Assembly: GCA_032718475.1 (NCBI GenBank)
Contig: JAUCBJ010005176.1
Coordinates: forward strand, 1-47,554
Direction: 5' to 3'
DNA from: Nemertoderma westbladi
Lineage: Eukaryota; Xenacoelomorpha; Nemertodermatida; Nemertodermatidae
Length of the DNA stretch: 47,554 nt
The notes under the pieces are model-generated. The model was not told the origin of the DNA. It was given only the letters and a program-made list of their open reading frames with translations, and did not search any database. A program made the position numbers and the translations under genes. Every line of letters begins with the position of its first letter. Position 1 is the first letter of the stretch. Positions 1-10,395 of the stretch are shown piece after piece.

Positions 1-270
1 GGTAAATGTCCCAACTACCTAAAACAAAAATTCAACAGAGTACGCGATACACACTCTTACAGTACCAGAGCTAGTGCTTCAAACTTCTACCTCCCGAATT
101 GTAAATCCTTTGAATCTGATACTTTCTTTTTTAACGGCATAAAAAATTGGAACGCTCTGCCTAATGAAATTAAAAACCTAAATAATCAACATTCTTTTAA
201 ATCTGCAGTTAAATCTCATCTCCGTGTGCAATGTAAAAATAGGTACAATAGTCCTACAGTAAGTTATTAG
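1..270 (+). pseudogene. C-terminal end of a CR1/L2-like LINE reverse transcriptase ORF
   Basis: An open frame runs from base 1 to a TAG stop at 268-270 and enters from outside the window. It contains the block NGIKNWNALPNEIK followed by HSFKSAVKSHL, the typical C-terminal tail after the reverse transcriptase domain of CR1/L2-superfamily LINEs. In the intact family the protein copies the element's RNA at the target site by target-primed reverse transcription. Only the last 89 codons are visible, so catalytic residues cannot be judged. The stop is followed directly by a 3' region that ends in a short tandem tail, as expected for this group. The superfamily is fairly safe; the exact clade is not. 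Confidence 0.75.
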
Positions 271-602
271 TTTATTAATTATTTACTATTTATACTGTAA
301 TTACGTTTTATAATAAATTGTTCTGTACATTACATCTTTATCGTTGAGTCGGGCATTGTCACGCTCTCGGTAAAGTTGTACATGTACATAGTGTAATTAC
401 GTTTTATATTGGTTTTAGGTTAGCGTAGTGTAATATTGTATTTGTAACCAAGTAACATAAAGGACCCCCTTGGAAATAAGCTGCAAAGCTTTAGGGGTAA
501 TCCTATATGTTATGTTGGACAATACCTTTATACCGGTACATTGTTTGGTGTATTTGTTATTGTTTTTACATAATGTATAAATAAATCTATCTATCTATCT
601 AT
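271..602 (+). mobile_element. 3' untranslated region and TCTA tail of the CR1/L2-like LINE
   Basis: Non-coding DNA after the stop. Near 461-505 a GGACCCCCTTGG...TAGGGGTAATCC segment forms an imperfect hairpin of the kind found near the 3' end of CR1/L2-type LINEs, where reverse transcriptase recognises its own RNA. The element ends in about four TCTA units (586-602), a microsatellite tail rather than poly(A), as is usual for this superfamily. The next element starts right at the end of the tail. Confidence 0.6.
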
Positions 603-1640
603 GGATGTTAGACTTATATTTATCATTTTCTGCGGAATGCCTTATCGCCTGTAGATTTCTTGAGTCATCAGAATATTTTGCTAGTAGAATAACCTTTTTT
701 GTATGCAAATTGAAAAATATCATCAGTGGATTTACTTGCATTACGAAATATATCTAGAGCCAATCTGTCTAAACACCTAGAACTCAAAGGAGTAACACAT
801 ACTGGTCTGAAGCTGGTTTTTTCCGAAAATGATGAATCACATCTTTTAGGTAAGGCAGATGTCAAAGCCGAATTCCAACATTGAGGGTATTTTTGTTGAT
901 GGAAACTATCTCTGAATAGTGAAGCATAAGGTATAGAAAGATATTTTGCAAAGGTTTTATAGCAAATTGCAGAATAGCAGAAACAATGCTACCACCTTGG
1001 GCTGAATTCGGTTTCAATTTACGTATTAATTTCTCAACCACAATCGGATCAACATGAATATCATTATCATAGGTATTATATATAGGCTCATCCTTATTCA
1101 CATCTTCGTTAAATCTAGTGAAGAAATTATTAAGACTCTCGACTTCATTTTCATCAAATTTATGAACTTGGTGTTTTTTCCTTATACAGTTATCAGATAG
1201 TTTGTACAGTTGATTTTTGGCATATTGGTGAATTCCATTTGCCGTTTAGCAAAGATCAGTTTGTTGATTTTTCTCTGGCACTCATTTCTCTTAACATTAT
1301 CCTTACATGCTATGCATCCTTGCATACATCCTTGCATGCCTTTAACACCAGGAATAGGTTGGCGTATGTGAAAGTTATGTACTTTCATCATAGCTGTCTG
1401 TAGCTTCCACACTTTTATCTCGACTAGTGGTGTCTTGCCAATTCCATTCAACATTCCAATTTGTTTCATCAAAAATTTGTTTTACTTCAGCAATTTTTCC
1501 TCGCTGAAAACACGAGCCTTTTTGTAGCTAGGTTTAGGTTTATATGCATTGCTGCAGTTAATTTTTGGTTGAAGAAAGATAGACTTATGATCATCCACTC
1601 TACCAATAGGAGCTGATATGGAGCAATGGCATCAGTGACA
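601..1640 (-). pseudogene. Inverted 5' segment of a LINE: end of endonuclease to start of reverse transcriptase
   Basis: Read on the minus strand this stretch carries broken LINE coding sequence in frames that shift several times. Near 1570-1590 a VDDHKSI block resembles the SDH end of the APE-type endonuclease. Near 990-1060 VVEKLIRKLKPNSA resembles the start of a reverse transcriptase domain. Near 700-830 SFRPVCVTPLSS and QFAYKKGYSTSK match the RT fingers region. Stops and frameshifts make it non-functional. The next part of the same kind of protein lies on the opposite strand directly to the right, which suggests a 5'-inverted insertion. The clade is uncertain. Confidence 0.55.
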
Positions 1641-1659
1641 TCATGGATGATACGGTAAT

Positions 1660-2066
1660 ATGATACGGATAGTTTTCCTCCTATGGATGATACGGTAATT
1701 CTTGGAATAAGGAGACATTCTACATTGGATAAATTAAAAGTCCTACGTAAATTTTGCTCCCTATCTGGCATGATCGTTAACATTAAAAAAAATAAATTTC
1801 TCGTGATAAATGGAGCAGAATGCGATAAAATCTCATTTGATATCGGGGAAAAAGAAATAATAAATACAGATTCATACATATACATATACCTGGGCTCACC
1901 AATAACTTCAGATTGTTTAATATCTAGAGTAATTTCCATCAACGCCCATGAAAAGCAGTATCACCTATTAAAATTTTAGACATTTCTAAATAAGAACCCA
2001 GACCTACCTTTTGTTGTGAAAAGGAAACTGTTTGATGCCGCAGTGATCTCTGCTATAACTTACCAG
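1660..2066 (+). pseudogene. RT palm and C-terminal segment of a LINE, partner of the inverted segment
   Basis: The open part is 1683-1979. It begins in the catalytic box (PPMDDTVILG, where the usual Y/F-A-D-D has become PMDD). SGMIVNIKKNKFLVING and IYIYLGSPITSD follow, typical LINE RT palm and thumb motifs. A TAG at 1977-1979 interrupts the frame, which then continues without a shift to about 2066 with NPDLPFVVKRKLFDAAVISA. It is therefore a damaged fragment. The 17-base string ATGGATGATACGGTAAT occurs twice at its left edge (1643-1659 and 1683-1699), marking a messy junction with the inverted upstream segment. Confidence 0.65.
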
Positions 2067-3922
2067 TGCCGAATTAACTTTAAGGCATATAAGGCACGTG
2101 CCTTAGGGCCAGCCGAAAATACGGGCCATTTTTTCTCAGCGAGTCATTACTGTGAAAAAAATATTTTTATCTGAAAAGTCCACATTTTTTCTCACTAAAA
2201 TTTGTAGAAAACAGAGAAAGAAAGTGCATCTTTCGACTACTTTCTATCCCTAAATTTGTGATAGAAAGTGCAAAATTCTAGCTCAGTCAACCGACAGGTG
2301 CTGTGTTATTAGTTCGAGATGGCAGGAAATTGGAGAATTTAATTTTATTTATTCGTGGGGAATTATTTGTAGTTATGCTCTTAAACTTTATAGTACAACT
2401 AAATAATGACGTGGTGACATATGGAAATACTGTACATAGTAATTGTATGGCGTGGAGATATGGTAGTGCGAAATTCATTTTATTTACCGGAAACGAGTTT
2501 TATAAATACAGGCCCTAATAGATAAAAAAAAGGATAAATTAGTTGTAGATAAAATAGTTGTTGATAAAAAAAAACGTGTCAGAAATAATTTCTTGTCACT
2601 ACTGTAATTTAATTTAACCGAAATTCAGATGTTCTGCTCTTTGAATTTTGCATTCGATTGAATTTTAGGTGCAATTCCTGCAAAACCTAAAACTCTCGGA
2701 CAGCATAATTGAATTTGGGTAAATTAAAATTAGAATTAGTGACAAAAAGTGCTCATTTCCGAGACTGTTCTCTATCGAAGAACATTAATTTCTCAGCAAG
2801 TCCAAATATAGATCAGAAATATTATATCTTTGCACTAATCCCACACTTTTGGTGTGTTATATTTCTCAGCAAGTCCTGTAAAGATAAGTACCCTGCGAAA
2901 CCTACCCTAAAGCAAATAAATAACACATTCCCACGATCCGATCAAAATTGCTAAATGCTTAAAGGGGCCAAATATAACCCCCGCAGAAACGAAATTTACG
3001 AAAATTTACACAATTTTCTGTAGTTTGATAGAAGGGCTTTCATAAGGTGATAACGGTTTTCAACATTGAATTATTTTTTAACCTCAAAACTGCTCTTTTC
3101 AACAACATAATATATTGCGGATATTTATGACTCTCTGTATAAAACAACCTTTTTATCAGTTTGTCGATTTTGACTTTTTTCATCACTAAATTCCCTACTA
3201 CTATTTTATTTTTTACTCAATTTCCATCAAACATATTCCAAAATGTTCAGCAGCTTTAGGACTGCTATCGTTGGTTTTGTAAAACATGGGCATTTGGATC
3301 TTCTAGAACCGATTTTGTAACTGCTACACTTTATCTATCACAAAATATTTGATTCCCAAAATATAGCCCGGACATACTAAAACCCCCATAAATTTTTCAA
3401 AAACAATAATTTTGTGCTAAAATTTTCATAGAAGATGGCCTATATATCTAGGTCCATTTTTCCAAAGTCTTGGACCAAGAACTTCAATGCAGGTGGTATT
3501 ACAGATCCTTAAACATGAGCTAATTTACATATAAATGCCTCAAAATTTATACAAATTTTGAAAAAAACCGACCTGCTCAAAAAGTGCCATATTTTTCGAA
3601 CAAACGGTTTATGAAGCTGTCTATACTCAGTTTTCATAGTATATAAAAGATCACAGATCATTGTGTTAAAGCTTCAGAATAGTAGCTTTATAAATAAAAC
3701 AAATAGATTTGGGGTAATGGTCCCATTAATATATTAAAAATTAAAGCGTGAGAAATTCTACCAAAACCATTACACATTTTATAGCAAAGGTTTTATAGGC
3801 ATAATAATATGCCGTTTAGTAATGTTACAATTCTTGATGAAATCTATTTTTGCAAAGTACTTATTATTAAAGTACTTAGTACTTATTTGAAATATTATAA
3901 TACTAATTAATTTAATTAATTT
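2064..3922. other. AT-rich non-coding DNA, possible remnant DNA-transposon end at 2064
   Basis: No convincing gene is visible. Short open frames here have no recognisable motifs. At 2064 the LINE sequence stops abruptly at CAGTGCCGAATTAAC followed by a GGCACGTGCCTTAGGGCC stretch, which recalls hAT-type terminal inverted repeats (CAGTG start). I could not find the opposite end, so this is only a suggestion. The rest is AT-rich unique-looking sequence. Confidence 0.3.
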
Positions 3923-4161
3923 GGCGGGGTAGCTCAGTTGGTTGAGCGCCGGGCCTGCAATCTATTGGTTGTAGGTTCAGCCCCGCCAAGGTCCACTCAG
4001 CCTTTCATCCACTGGGGTCGATAAAATGAGTACCAGTTAAATAACTGGGAGCAAATCTTGGGATAGGAGTATCGCCCACCCCTACCCTCTCGGGTAGCAG
4101 CTATCGAAAGAAGAGCCTTCGGGTCGCCTCCGGCTTCGGCCAACAGTGTGCTTTGCTTTTT
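3923..4161 (+). mobile_element. tRNA-derived SINE, copy 1
   Basis: The head (3923-3987) folds as a tRNA: acceptor arms GGCGGGG and CCCCGCC pair perfectly, TAGCTCAGTTGGTTGAGC is a D-arm / polymerase III A box, and GGTTCAGCCCC is a T-arm / B box. The anticodon-loop region reads CTGCAAT, hinting at a tRNA-Cys(GCA) origin. The body (CACTCAGCCTTTCATCC, GGTCGATAAAATGAGTACC) recalls cephalopod OR2/CORE-type SINEs from memory. The string AATACTAATTA occurs at 3899-3909 and again at 4163-4173, a likely target-site duplication. SINEs are transcribed by Pol III and mobilised by a partner LINE. Confidence 0.85.
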
Positions 4162-4254
4162 GAATACTAATTACTATATAATGCTACAGGCGTCAACCTG
4201 CCAATCACCACATCCTCTGAGGATCAGTCACGGTGGTTCTACCACGCCCAACTA

Positions 4255-4418
4255 CCCGTTAGTGGTTAGTAGTAGACATAGTGGTAGGGGGGGGGGGGGG
4301 GGGGTTAATGGTTAGTAGTAGAGATAGAGGGTTGTGGTGTGGGGAGGGGAGGGGGGGGGGGGGGGGTTAGTGGATAGTAGTATAATAGTGGTAGAGTGAT
4401 TGGGGTGGGCGTGCGGGT

Positions 4419-4449
<31 letters not shown>

Positions 4450-4480
4450 GGTGTTTAGCGGATAGTATTATAAGAACGGA
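4255..4480 (+). repeat. G-tract minisatellite (three G-runs of about 16-29)
   Basis: Degenerate units of the form GTTAGTGGTTAGTAGTAGA...GGTAG alternate with uninterrupted G-runs at about 4287-4304, 4351-4366 and 4419-4447. The strand is G-rich throughout and could form G-quadruplexes. It lies just beyond the 3' end of the minus-strand RTE-like LINE. Run lengths in such tracts are unreliable in any assembly. Confidence 0.75.
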
Positions 4481-4509
4481 TAGTATTATAAATAATATAG
4501 AAAGAGGTT

Positions 4510-6495
4510 GAGGGTGTTTTGATTATATGTTGACGTGACTAGTAGCAAGATATGTGAGAATGCGTAGCTTCTTGTAAGACGCTTTTTGAGCCGCAAAAGT
4601 CCGGATTTCGTTTAGACGGAAGGGTAAAGCATCATTCATAATTGTTTGAAGGTAGCTGGTCGGTGGTCTTCCTCTTTCTTTTTGGGTGGTTAGTAGCTGG
4701 CCTAGGGTTTAATAGTGACTTTGGAATACGTTCATTATCCATCCTGGATATGTGGCTGAACCAGTTTAGTCGACGTTCTTTTAGGATATTTGATATTGGT
4801 CGGAGTTGTGACCTCACATAAACTTCTTCGTTTGTAATTATCTCGTCCCATCTAGATTTTACAATCCGTCTTAAGAACTTTCGGTCAGTTGCGTCCATCA
4901 CTCTGTTGCTGGTTTTAGATGAAGGTATGGTTTCCAGTCCATAAAGCAACACAGATCTGACCATGGCGTTGTAGACGCGGACTTTTATAGAGACGTAGGT
5001 TTCTATCTTTCCAGATGTTTTTTAGGAGATGAAATGCATATGCTGCTTTGCTAATTCGTGCCTTTCTGGTTTCCACGAGGTCGTTTTTGGAATTTATTTG
5101 GGCACCAAGAAGTTTGAAGGAGGTTATATTTTCAATTTGTCTGCCATCTAGGGTAAGGTTTGTCACTGGTGAGTTGACAGTCATTGTTTTCGTTTTTGAT
5201 ATGTTGATATTAAGTCCTAGTGGGGCAGATAATCTTGCCAGCTCATCCAGGTGGGCTTGTGCTTGCAGGTTTGATTCGTCCAGGAGTGTGATGTCATCAG
5301 CATATGAAACATTTGTGAGAGTGTGGAGGATGTTATCATCGCTCTTGTATTTAATCCCAGATGGTGTGCTTGTTTCATTAAGATGGTTTCGAACTTCGTT
5401 TAGAGTAAAGTCAAGAGCCGAGATGAAAATGAAAGGTGAGACTATACAACCCTGTCTAACTCCTGTTGTGATTGGGAAATGTTGTGTTGCGATCGTTCTA
5501 GTCCGTTTCTGACTCGTGCACTGTCGTTTCTATACATATTTCTTATTATGTTGACAACTTTCTCTGGGATGCCATAGTGTCGTAGAATGTCATATAGTGA
5601 GGGGCGATGTAGAGAGTCGAATGCTTTGGAATAATCAATGAAGGTGAGGGTGAAAGGGAGACCATGTTGTAGGTGGATTGACAGAAGCTGGTGAATTGTG
5701 AATATGTGGTCTGAGCACGACCGGCCTTTGCGGAATCCTGCCTGTGATTCTGATATTCTTCCTCTGAGTGATGCATTTAGCCTGGATAACAAGATATATG
5801 AAAAGATCTTTAAGGGAACGGATAACAAGCTGATGCCACGAATGTTGTTACAGTGACGTGTATCTCCTTTCTTTGGTAGAGTCACAATATCCCTTTCCCC
5901 CCAGTCACCAGGAACTTCTCCTGTCTCTAGAATATGGTTATATAGTTTGAGCAGGTGGTGTTTAGCTTTTCTAGAACAGGCTTTTAGTTCTTCTGGTGTG
6001 ATGTTATCGGGGCCTGGTGCCTTTCTTCTTTTTAGGCGGTTAATTGCTAATTCAAGTTCGCCCATGTTCATTGGAGACAAGTCTAATTCTATGTCTTCCT
6101 CAGCTGGGGGGATATCTGTCCCTGTTGTTGTTGGTTCCGGTGCATTGAGGAGTTCTTGGAAGTATTATTCTAATCGATCAATCTGTTCTTGTTTCATGGC
6201 TAACAACCTGCCAGTTTTTAAGAAGACTTCACGTTGCCGAGGTTTAAAATGATTTGTTAGAAACGGATGGTCTTAAAGACTTCTCTTGAGTCATTTCGTG
6301 TGTAAGCAAGATTACATGCTTCAGTTTGTTGTCGTATATCTTCTCCTTTCTCCTCACGTAGCTTGCTGTGTGTTTCTTTGCTGAGGAAGTTTAGTTTGGA
6401 TTTGAGGTCTGTATTGTTTGGGTTTTGCGAGATGTCTAGACGAATCTGTTTTCGCTTTTGTATTATATCTGTAGTTTCAACACTTAGCGGACGTT
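4510..6495 (-). pseudogene. RTE-like LINE, reverse transcriptase half
   Basis: Minus-strand coding sequence in several frames. From 6495 the linker after the endonuclease begins (KRPLSVETTDIIQKRKQ). The RT domain follows in a 212-codon open stretch (6080-5442): RRKAPGPDNITPEELK, IRGISLLSVPLKI, QAGFRKGRSCSDHIF and IDYSKAFDSLHR, which holds the first catalytic Asp. After a frameshift come GVRQGC (near 5460) and the catalytic box SYADDITLLDE (near 5300). NISKTKTMTVN follows, then the C-terminal region VLLYGLETI and FLRRIVKSRWDEI to about 4632. Multiple frameshifts show it is dead. The domain order and GRSCSD motif fit the RTE group. Confidence 0.8.
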
Positions 6496-7748
6496 TAGTA
6501 CCTGCGTATATGCCCTAAAAGAGATTCTCAATTATTATTTAAGTAAGAACACACCCGTTTATGTGTGTATGCTAGACGCCAGCAAAGCTTTTGACAAAGT
6601 TAACCACTTTGTACTTTTTCGCAAACTTATTGATCGAAATATTCCCCTATATATTGTGCGTCTGATTATTTATTGGTATAGGTCGCAGTTGATGTGTGTT
6701 GTTTGGGCGGGTATAGTCTCACCGAAATTTACGGTGACTAATGGTACAAAACAGGGTGGCATTCTGTCTCCCCTGTTTTTCAATGTTTATTTAGATGATT
6801 TAAGCATTCAATTAACATTAAGCGGGGTTGGATGTTATATGGGTAATATCAGGGTAAATCACTTGGGTTATGCTGATGATATCTGTTTGCTGTCAAACTC
6901 AATTTACGGGTTACAAAAGTTAATAGATGTTGCTGTTAGTTACGCCTCTAATAACTCTATGACTTTCAATAAGAAGAAATCTAAATGTATGTATTTTTTA
7001 CCAAGAGATATAAGCTGCAGCGCTAAGTCCGCAGTATTTCTTTATGATGTGAAACTTGATATTGTTGATAAATTTAACTACTTAGGACATTTAATACATT
7101 GTACGTTAGATGACGATTTTGATATCCGTAAGCAGACTAATAGCTTATACGCACGTGGTAATATGTTGCTACGCAAGTTTGGCAATTGCAGCCGACCAGT
7201 TAAGCTTGCTTTATTCCGAGCCTATTGCACCCCCATATATTGCAACTCGCTCTGGGCAAAGCGCAGCTATTCTGACAGTGCACATAATAAACTACGAGTA
7301 GCATACAATAATTGTGCTAGATTTCTATTTAAAATACCCCGTATAACTGATGGAGAATCCACTAGTATTTCTCTGACATTTGGTCTACTGAATATACCTT
7401 TATTCATTCACTTACGTTATAAATCGATTACGAGTTTGTTCAACAGGGTTGACAACATTGACAATAGCATCCTACGGGGTGTGTCTGTTATCTGTCGCCA
7501 ACATGGCGTTTCGCGTATTCGTGAAATGTTGAACTTAAATTACGTAAAATAACACTAATTACTGTAATATAGTTGTGCTGTGCTAATAGTTAATAATATT
7601 ACTTACTTATGCTTTTCATGTACTCCATATTATTTAGACTCATCTACCTGTGTATTCAATATTGTCCAATTTAATTATGTACTTATTTTTACTATGTGCC
7701 TTAATGGCGTGGATTAAAAGATAATAATATAATAATAATAATAGTACC
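6496..7748 (+). mobile_element. CR1/L2-like LINE nested inside the RTE-like LINE
   Basis: The insertion occupies 6503-7741 and is flanked on both sides by TAGTACC (6496-6502 and 7742-7748), a 7-bp target-site duplication. Taking it out rejoins the RTE-like reading frame across the site on the minus strand. The element is 5'-truncated inside its RT domain, ends in an (ATA)n-type tail (about 7721-7741) and lies on the opposite strand to its host. This fixes the order of events: the RTE-like LINE was there first. Confidence 0.9.
6503..7552 (+). CDS. CR1/L2-like LINE reverse transcriptase, 5'-truncated but open
   Basis: The frame is open from the truncation point at 6503 to a TAA at 7550-7552, about 349 codons; no true start codon is needed because the 5' end is missing. 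Motifs in order are MLDASKAFDKVNH (first catalytic Asp), KQGGILSPLFFNVYLDD, LGYADDICLLS (catalytic YADD near 6870-6900), MTFNKKKSKCM, FNYLGHLIH and a C-terminal LWAKRSYSDSAHNKLRVAYN. It lacks the endonuclease and the start of RT, so it cannot move by itself. The absence of stops over more than 1 kb, unlike its neighbours, suggests a fairly young insertion. Confidence 0.85.
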   Translation, partial: CVYALKEILNYYLSKNTPVYVCMLDASKAFDKVNHFVLFRKLIDRNIPLYIVRLIIYWYRSQLMCVVWAGIVSPKFTVTNGTKQGGILSPLFFNVYLDDLSIQLTLSGVGCYMGNIRVNHLGYADDICLLSNSIYGLQKLIDVAVSYASNNSMTFNKKKSKCMYFLPRDISCSAKSAVFLYDVKLDIVDKFNYLGHLIHCTLDDDFDIRKQTNSLYARGNMLLRKFGNCSRPVKLALFRAYCTPIYCNSLWAKRSYSDSAHNKLRVAYNNCARFLFKIPRITDGESTSISLTFGLLNIPLFIHLRYKSITSLFNRVDNIDNSILRGVSVICRQHGVSRIREMLNLNYVK

Positions 7749-8452
7749 ACGTGTGGTTAGAGGTAGGGTATATTTAGCTGAGGTGAACGCGGTTTGTATT
7801 TTCTTCCATTGATTGTTTGATTTACGTTGTGGCGAGTTGGATAAGGATGAACTAGTGGATGGAATGCTATCTAGAGTAGAGTCCAAAGTGTCTTGGTATT
7901 CCTTTCTGGTGTCTTCTTGCATGAGTGAGTCCAGTTGACGTTTTGGTGGTGTTGGTGGGGCTTCCGACCAACGGCGAATACGGAAATGGATATCAGCAGT
8001 GAGGGGGTAGTGATCCGAGAAGTGATTCGTTTTAGGAATAGATTCCATAAAAGTTATTAGTTTTCTAAGTGGTTTTGGGCAGATAATGAAGTCCAAGACA
8101 TACCAAGGGTTTCTGTCAGGGTATGGTACATTTGGTGAGATAAATGTCGTCATCTTTAGTTTGCTATGGTGGTTCCAGAACGTGTTGTTTATTATTAGCT
8201 GATGTTGTCTGCAAAATTCTACGAGCAGATCCCCATTATTGTTGCGATTGGGGAAATTTGCAAGACCTATAATATCAGAATCTTGGGGGTTTGATATTCG
8301 GTTGCCGACTTGTGAATTGAAATCTCCAAGAATAAATATATTTTGCGGGAATCGGTGGAGTTGTGTGTCAAGTTGTTGTAGGAAATCTTCCATTTGCCCA
8401 GCTGGGGATTGGTTGCATGGAGCGTATATCGAGAGGAAATTGATGGTACGTG
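7749..8452 (-). pseudogene. RTE-like LINE, APE-type endonuclease half
   Basis: Minus-strand frame from about 8452 to the nested insertion. It contains INFLSIYAPCNQ, FILGDFNSQVG (the GDFN block of APE endonucleases), a DFIICPKP segment and FSDHYPLTADI (the catalytic SDH). These are the conserved blocks of the endonuclease that nicks target DNA for target-primed reverse transcription. The N-terminal blocks, including the first Asn and Glu sites, are missing because the element is truncated near 8452. It continues across the nested LINE into the RT half at 6495 downward, in the same orientation. Good family confidence. Confidence 0.85.
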
Positions 8453-9402
8453 TTGGCCCGGTTTACAACATTGTGATTCGCGCTGGCCGGGGGCAATCAA
8501 ATGACGCGCTACTGGCTACGAACTGGATTGAGAGGTCCATTAAAGGGAAAAGCATCAGGGGCCCGAACGGGCTAATATACGGAAAACACTAACCGTGATC
8601 AATTGAAGGGCTATTCCACTTATAATGTATCTCAAAGTCAAGCAATATAAACACCCAAATAATAGTCAATGTATACTATAGATAAACCTATTAGGTTCCC
8701 AACAAATCTAGGTAGCCGCTAGCAGCGGTAAATGAATTTGCTGAGCCCAAAGCTACGAATGAATAATGAACTTGAAACTCAGGCTTTTATAGTCTTTAGA
8801 TCTGGGCCCCAAAATATATCATAACAATACACACCAATAGCAGAGCATCATTGAATGTAAATGAACTGTCATTGGTCCAAGTATTTGTGGGTCCAGCCAA
8901 TGGAGCTTCATAGCCTCTTATAGCAAAGGCACATATTCTGGGTCGAGCCATGTAAATAGGTAAGCTTCACCCATTAGGGTAAATTAACGCCTACATTAAC
9001 CGCCCATCAGAAGTCACTGACTTCTAACTAACAACAATAAACAGCGTTAAGTTATCCCTAGACAAATTAAACCTCAACAATTATTCACTAATTATCTATC
9101 TAAATAATGTATCAACAACAATCAAATTAATGTAGAATCATTTATATTTATATACTTACAATATGTATGCCTAATGCACAATAAAATTGAAAATTACAGA
9201 ACATTCATAACATCATTATAGTTTACCGATGTAACTGATAGTTCATAGCACATAATTTGAACATAAATCACTATATACAGTATATCTTCTATACTTAAAC
9301 GCTAACGAATAATTAGTGCGATATTACTATAATATAACTTGGAATAATATATATAATGTACAATATATGTACGTACAGTACATATCAATGAGACATGGCT
9401 CA
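8453..9402. other. Non-coding stretch without recognised features
   Basis: 8453-8600 is GC-richer and contains GGCCCGGTTTACAAC and GGGGCCCGAACGGGC; no coding motif is evident. From 8600 to 9400 the DNA is AT-rich. I see no gene, RNA or clear repeat here. Confidence 0.4.
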
Positions 9403-9700
9403 AGCATCGTTCGCCACCAGGGCATAAATATTCGGTCGTTCTTAATGAACAGAGGGCTAAAGATGTTGCTGAAGCATCGTTTGCCATAAAGGCAGATATT
9501 TCGTTTGTTCTATATGAACAGAGGGCTAAAGCTTGTATTACTAAAAGCTAAAGCATCGGTTGCTCGAAGAGCAAAATATTCGTTTGTTCTTTGCGAACGG
9601 AGGGCTAAATTAAAAAAAAACGCAGAATAATTTAGCATCGTTTGTACAAATAAGGCACAAATAATAATCGTTTGTTCTACGTAAGAACAGAGGGCTAAAA
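9403..9700 (+). repeat. Four degenerate hairpin-bearing repeats
   Basis: Four units start with AGCATCG (9403, 9473, 9552, 9633) and end with GAGGGCTAAA. Each carries TTCGT(T)TGTTCT, a 2-4 base loop and (A)GAACRGAGGG, so every unit can form a short GTTCT/AGAAC hairpin. Loop sequences differ (TAAT, ATAT, TTGC, ACGTA) while the stem is kept. Spacing between units is irregular, 70-81 bp. No known family was recognised. Confidence 0.75.
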
Positions 9701-9901
9701 GCATCATGTTTATCAATTTAGATTACCTTAAACAAATTGGTATAAATCAATTGGGTTAATTAAATTCAAATACACATTTTCATTTTACTTTACATTTTAC
9801 CAATGTCAGAAGTAGTAACCAGTAAAGTTATATAAATTTACTAAATATTACAGTATGTTTCCTTAGTCCAAATCCTTTTCTCTACTGTACCTTTTATTAC
9901 G

Positions 9902-10395
9902 TCAGTTAATTCTCGCCGCCCACCTTGAATAAATCGGAGAAAAAAAACTTTCCATCTGTTGCCGCCCCCACCTTGAACCAATCCATTTAGGTTGCTTTCC
10001 AATTATTCCGCCTAACATATCTGTATGCTGTTGTATTTCAAATACGCGGTTAGCAATGAAAGTCTTAAAACGTTTCACTGGATTGTTAAGATATTGTAGT
10101 ACTGTTATCGAGTCTGTATGAAAGTGGACATCATCTATTGGTAGGTCCAGTTCTTCTACTAGCTGCGTACCCATTCGCACGCCTAAAAGAGCTGCTATGA
10201 GTTCTAGTCTTGGAATTGTTACGGGAACTATGGGCGCAGCACGGCTCTTGGCTGTGACCAGAGCTACCTCTACCTTACCATCCATTGAAACTTTTCTAAG
10301 AAATATCACTGCACCATAACCTATACTTGAAGCATCGGAATATACATGTAGTTCTAGCTGTACGCGCTTTTGAAGACCTTTAGCAGTTTAACCTG
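9902..10395 (-). pseudogene. RNase H fragment of a BEL/Pao pol (third BEL family)
   Basis: Minus-strand frame with ELHVYSDASSIGYGAVIFL (first RNase H Asp), VTIPRLELIAALLGVRM (Glu), VHFHTDSITVLQYL (Asp) and FIANRVFEIQQH. This is the BEL/Pao-specific RNase H arrangement. In the intact element the domain degrades the RNA template during reverse transcription. The C-terminal 30 residues (MLGGIIGKQPKW...) no longer match the expected RYVPTDENPAD region and the frame ends at 9902, so the fragment is truncated. Upstream of 10395 stop codons appear in this frame. It differs strongly from the RNase H domains of the two other BEL elements in the window. Confidence 0.8.

Noticed and set aside
3923-3990. 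A functional tRNA gene
   Set aside because: The tRNA-like head is followed by a SINE body and flanked by a target duplication, and an identical arrangement recurs at 35907; the anticodon stem does not pair well.
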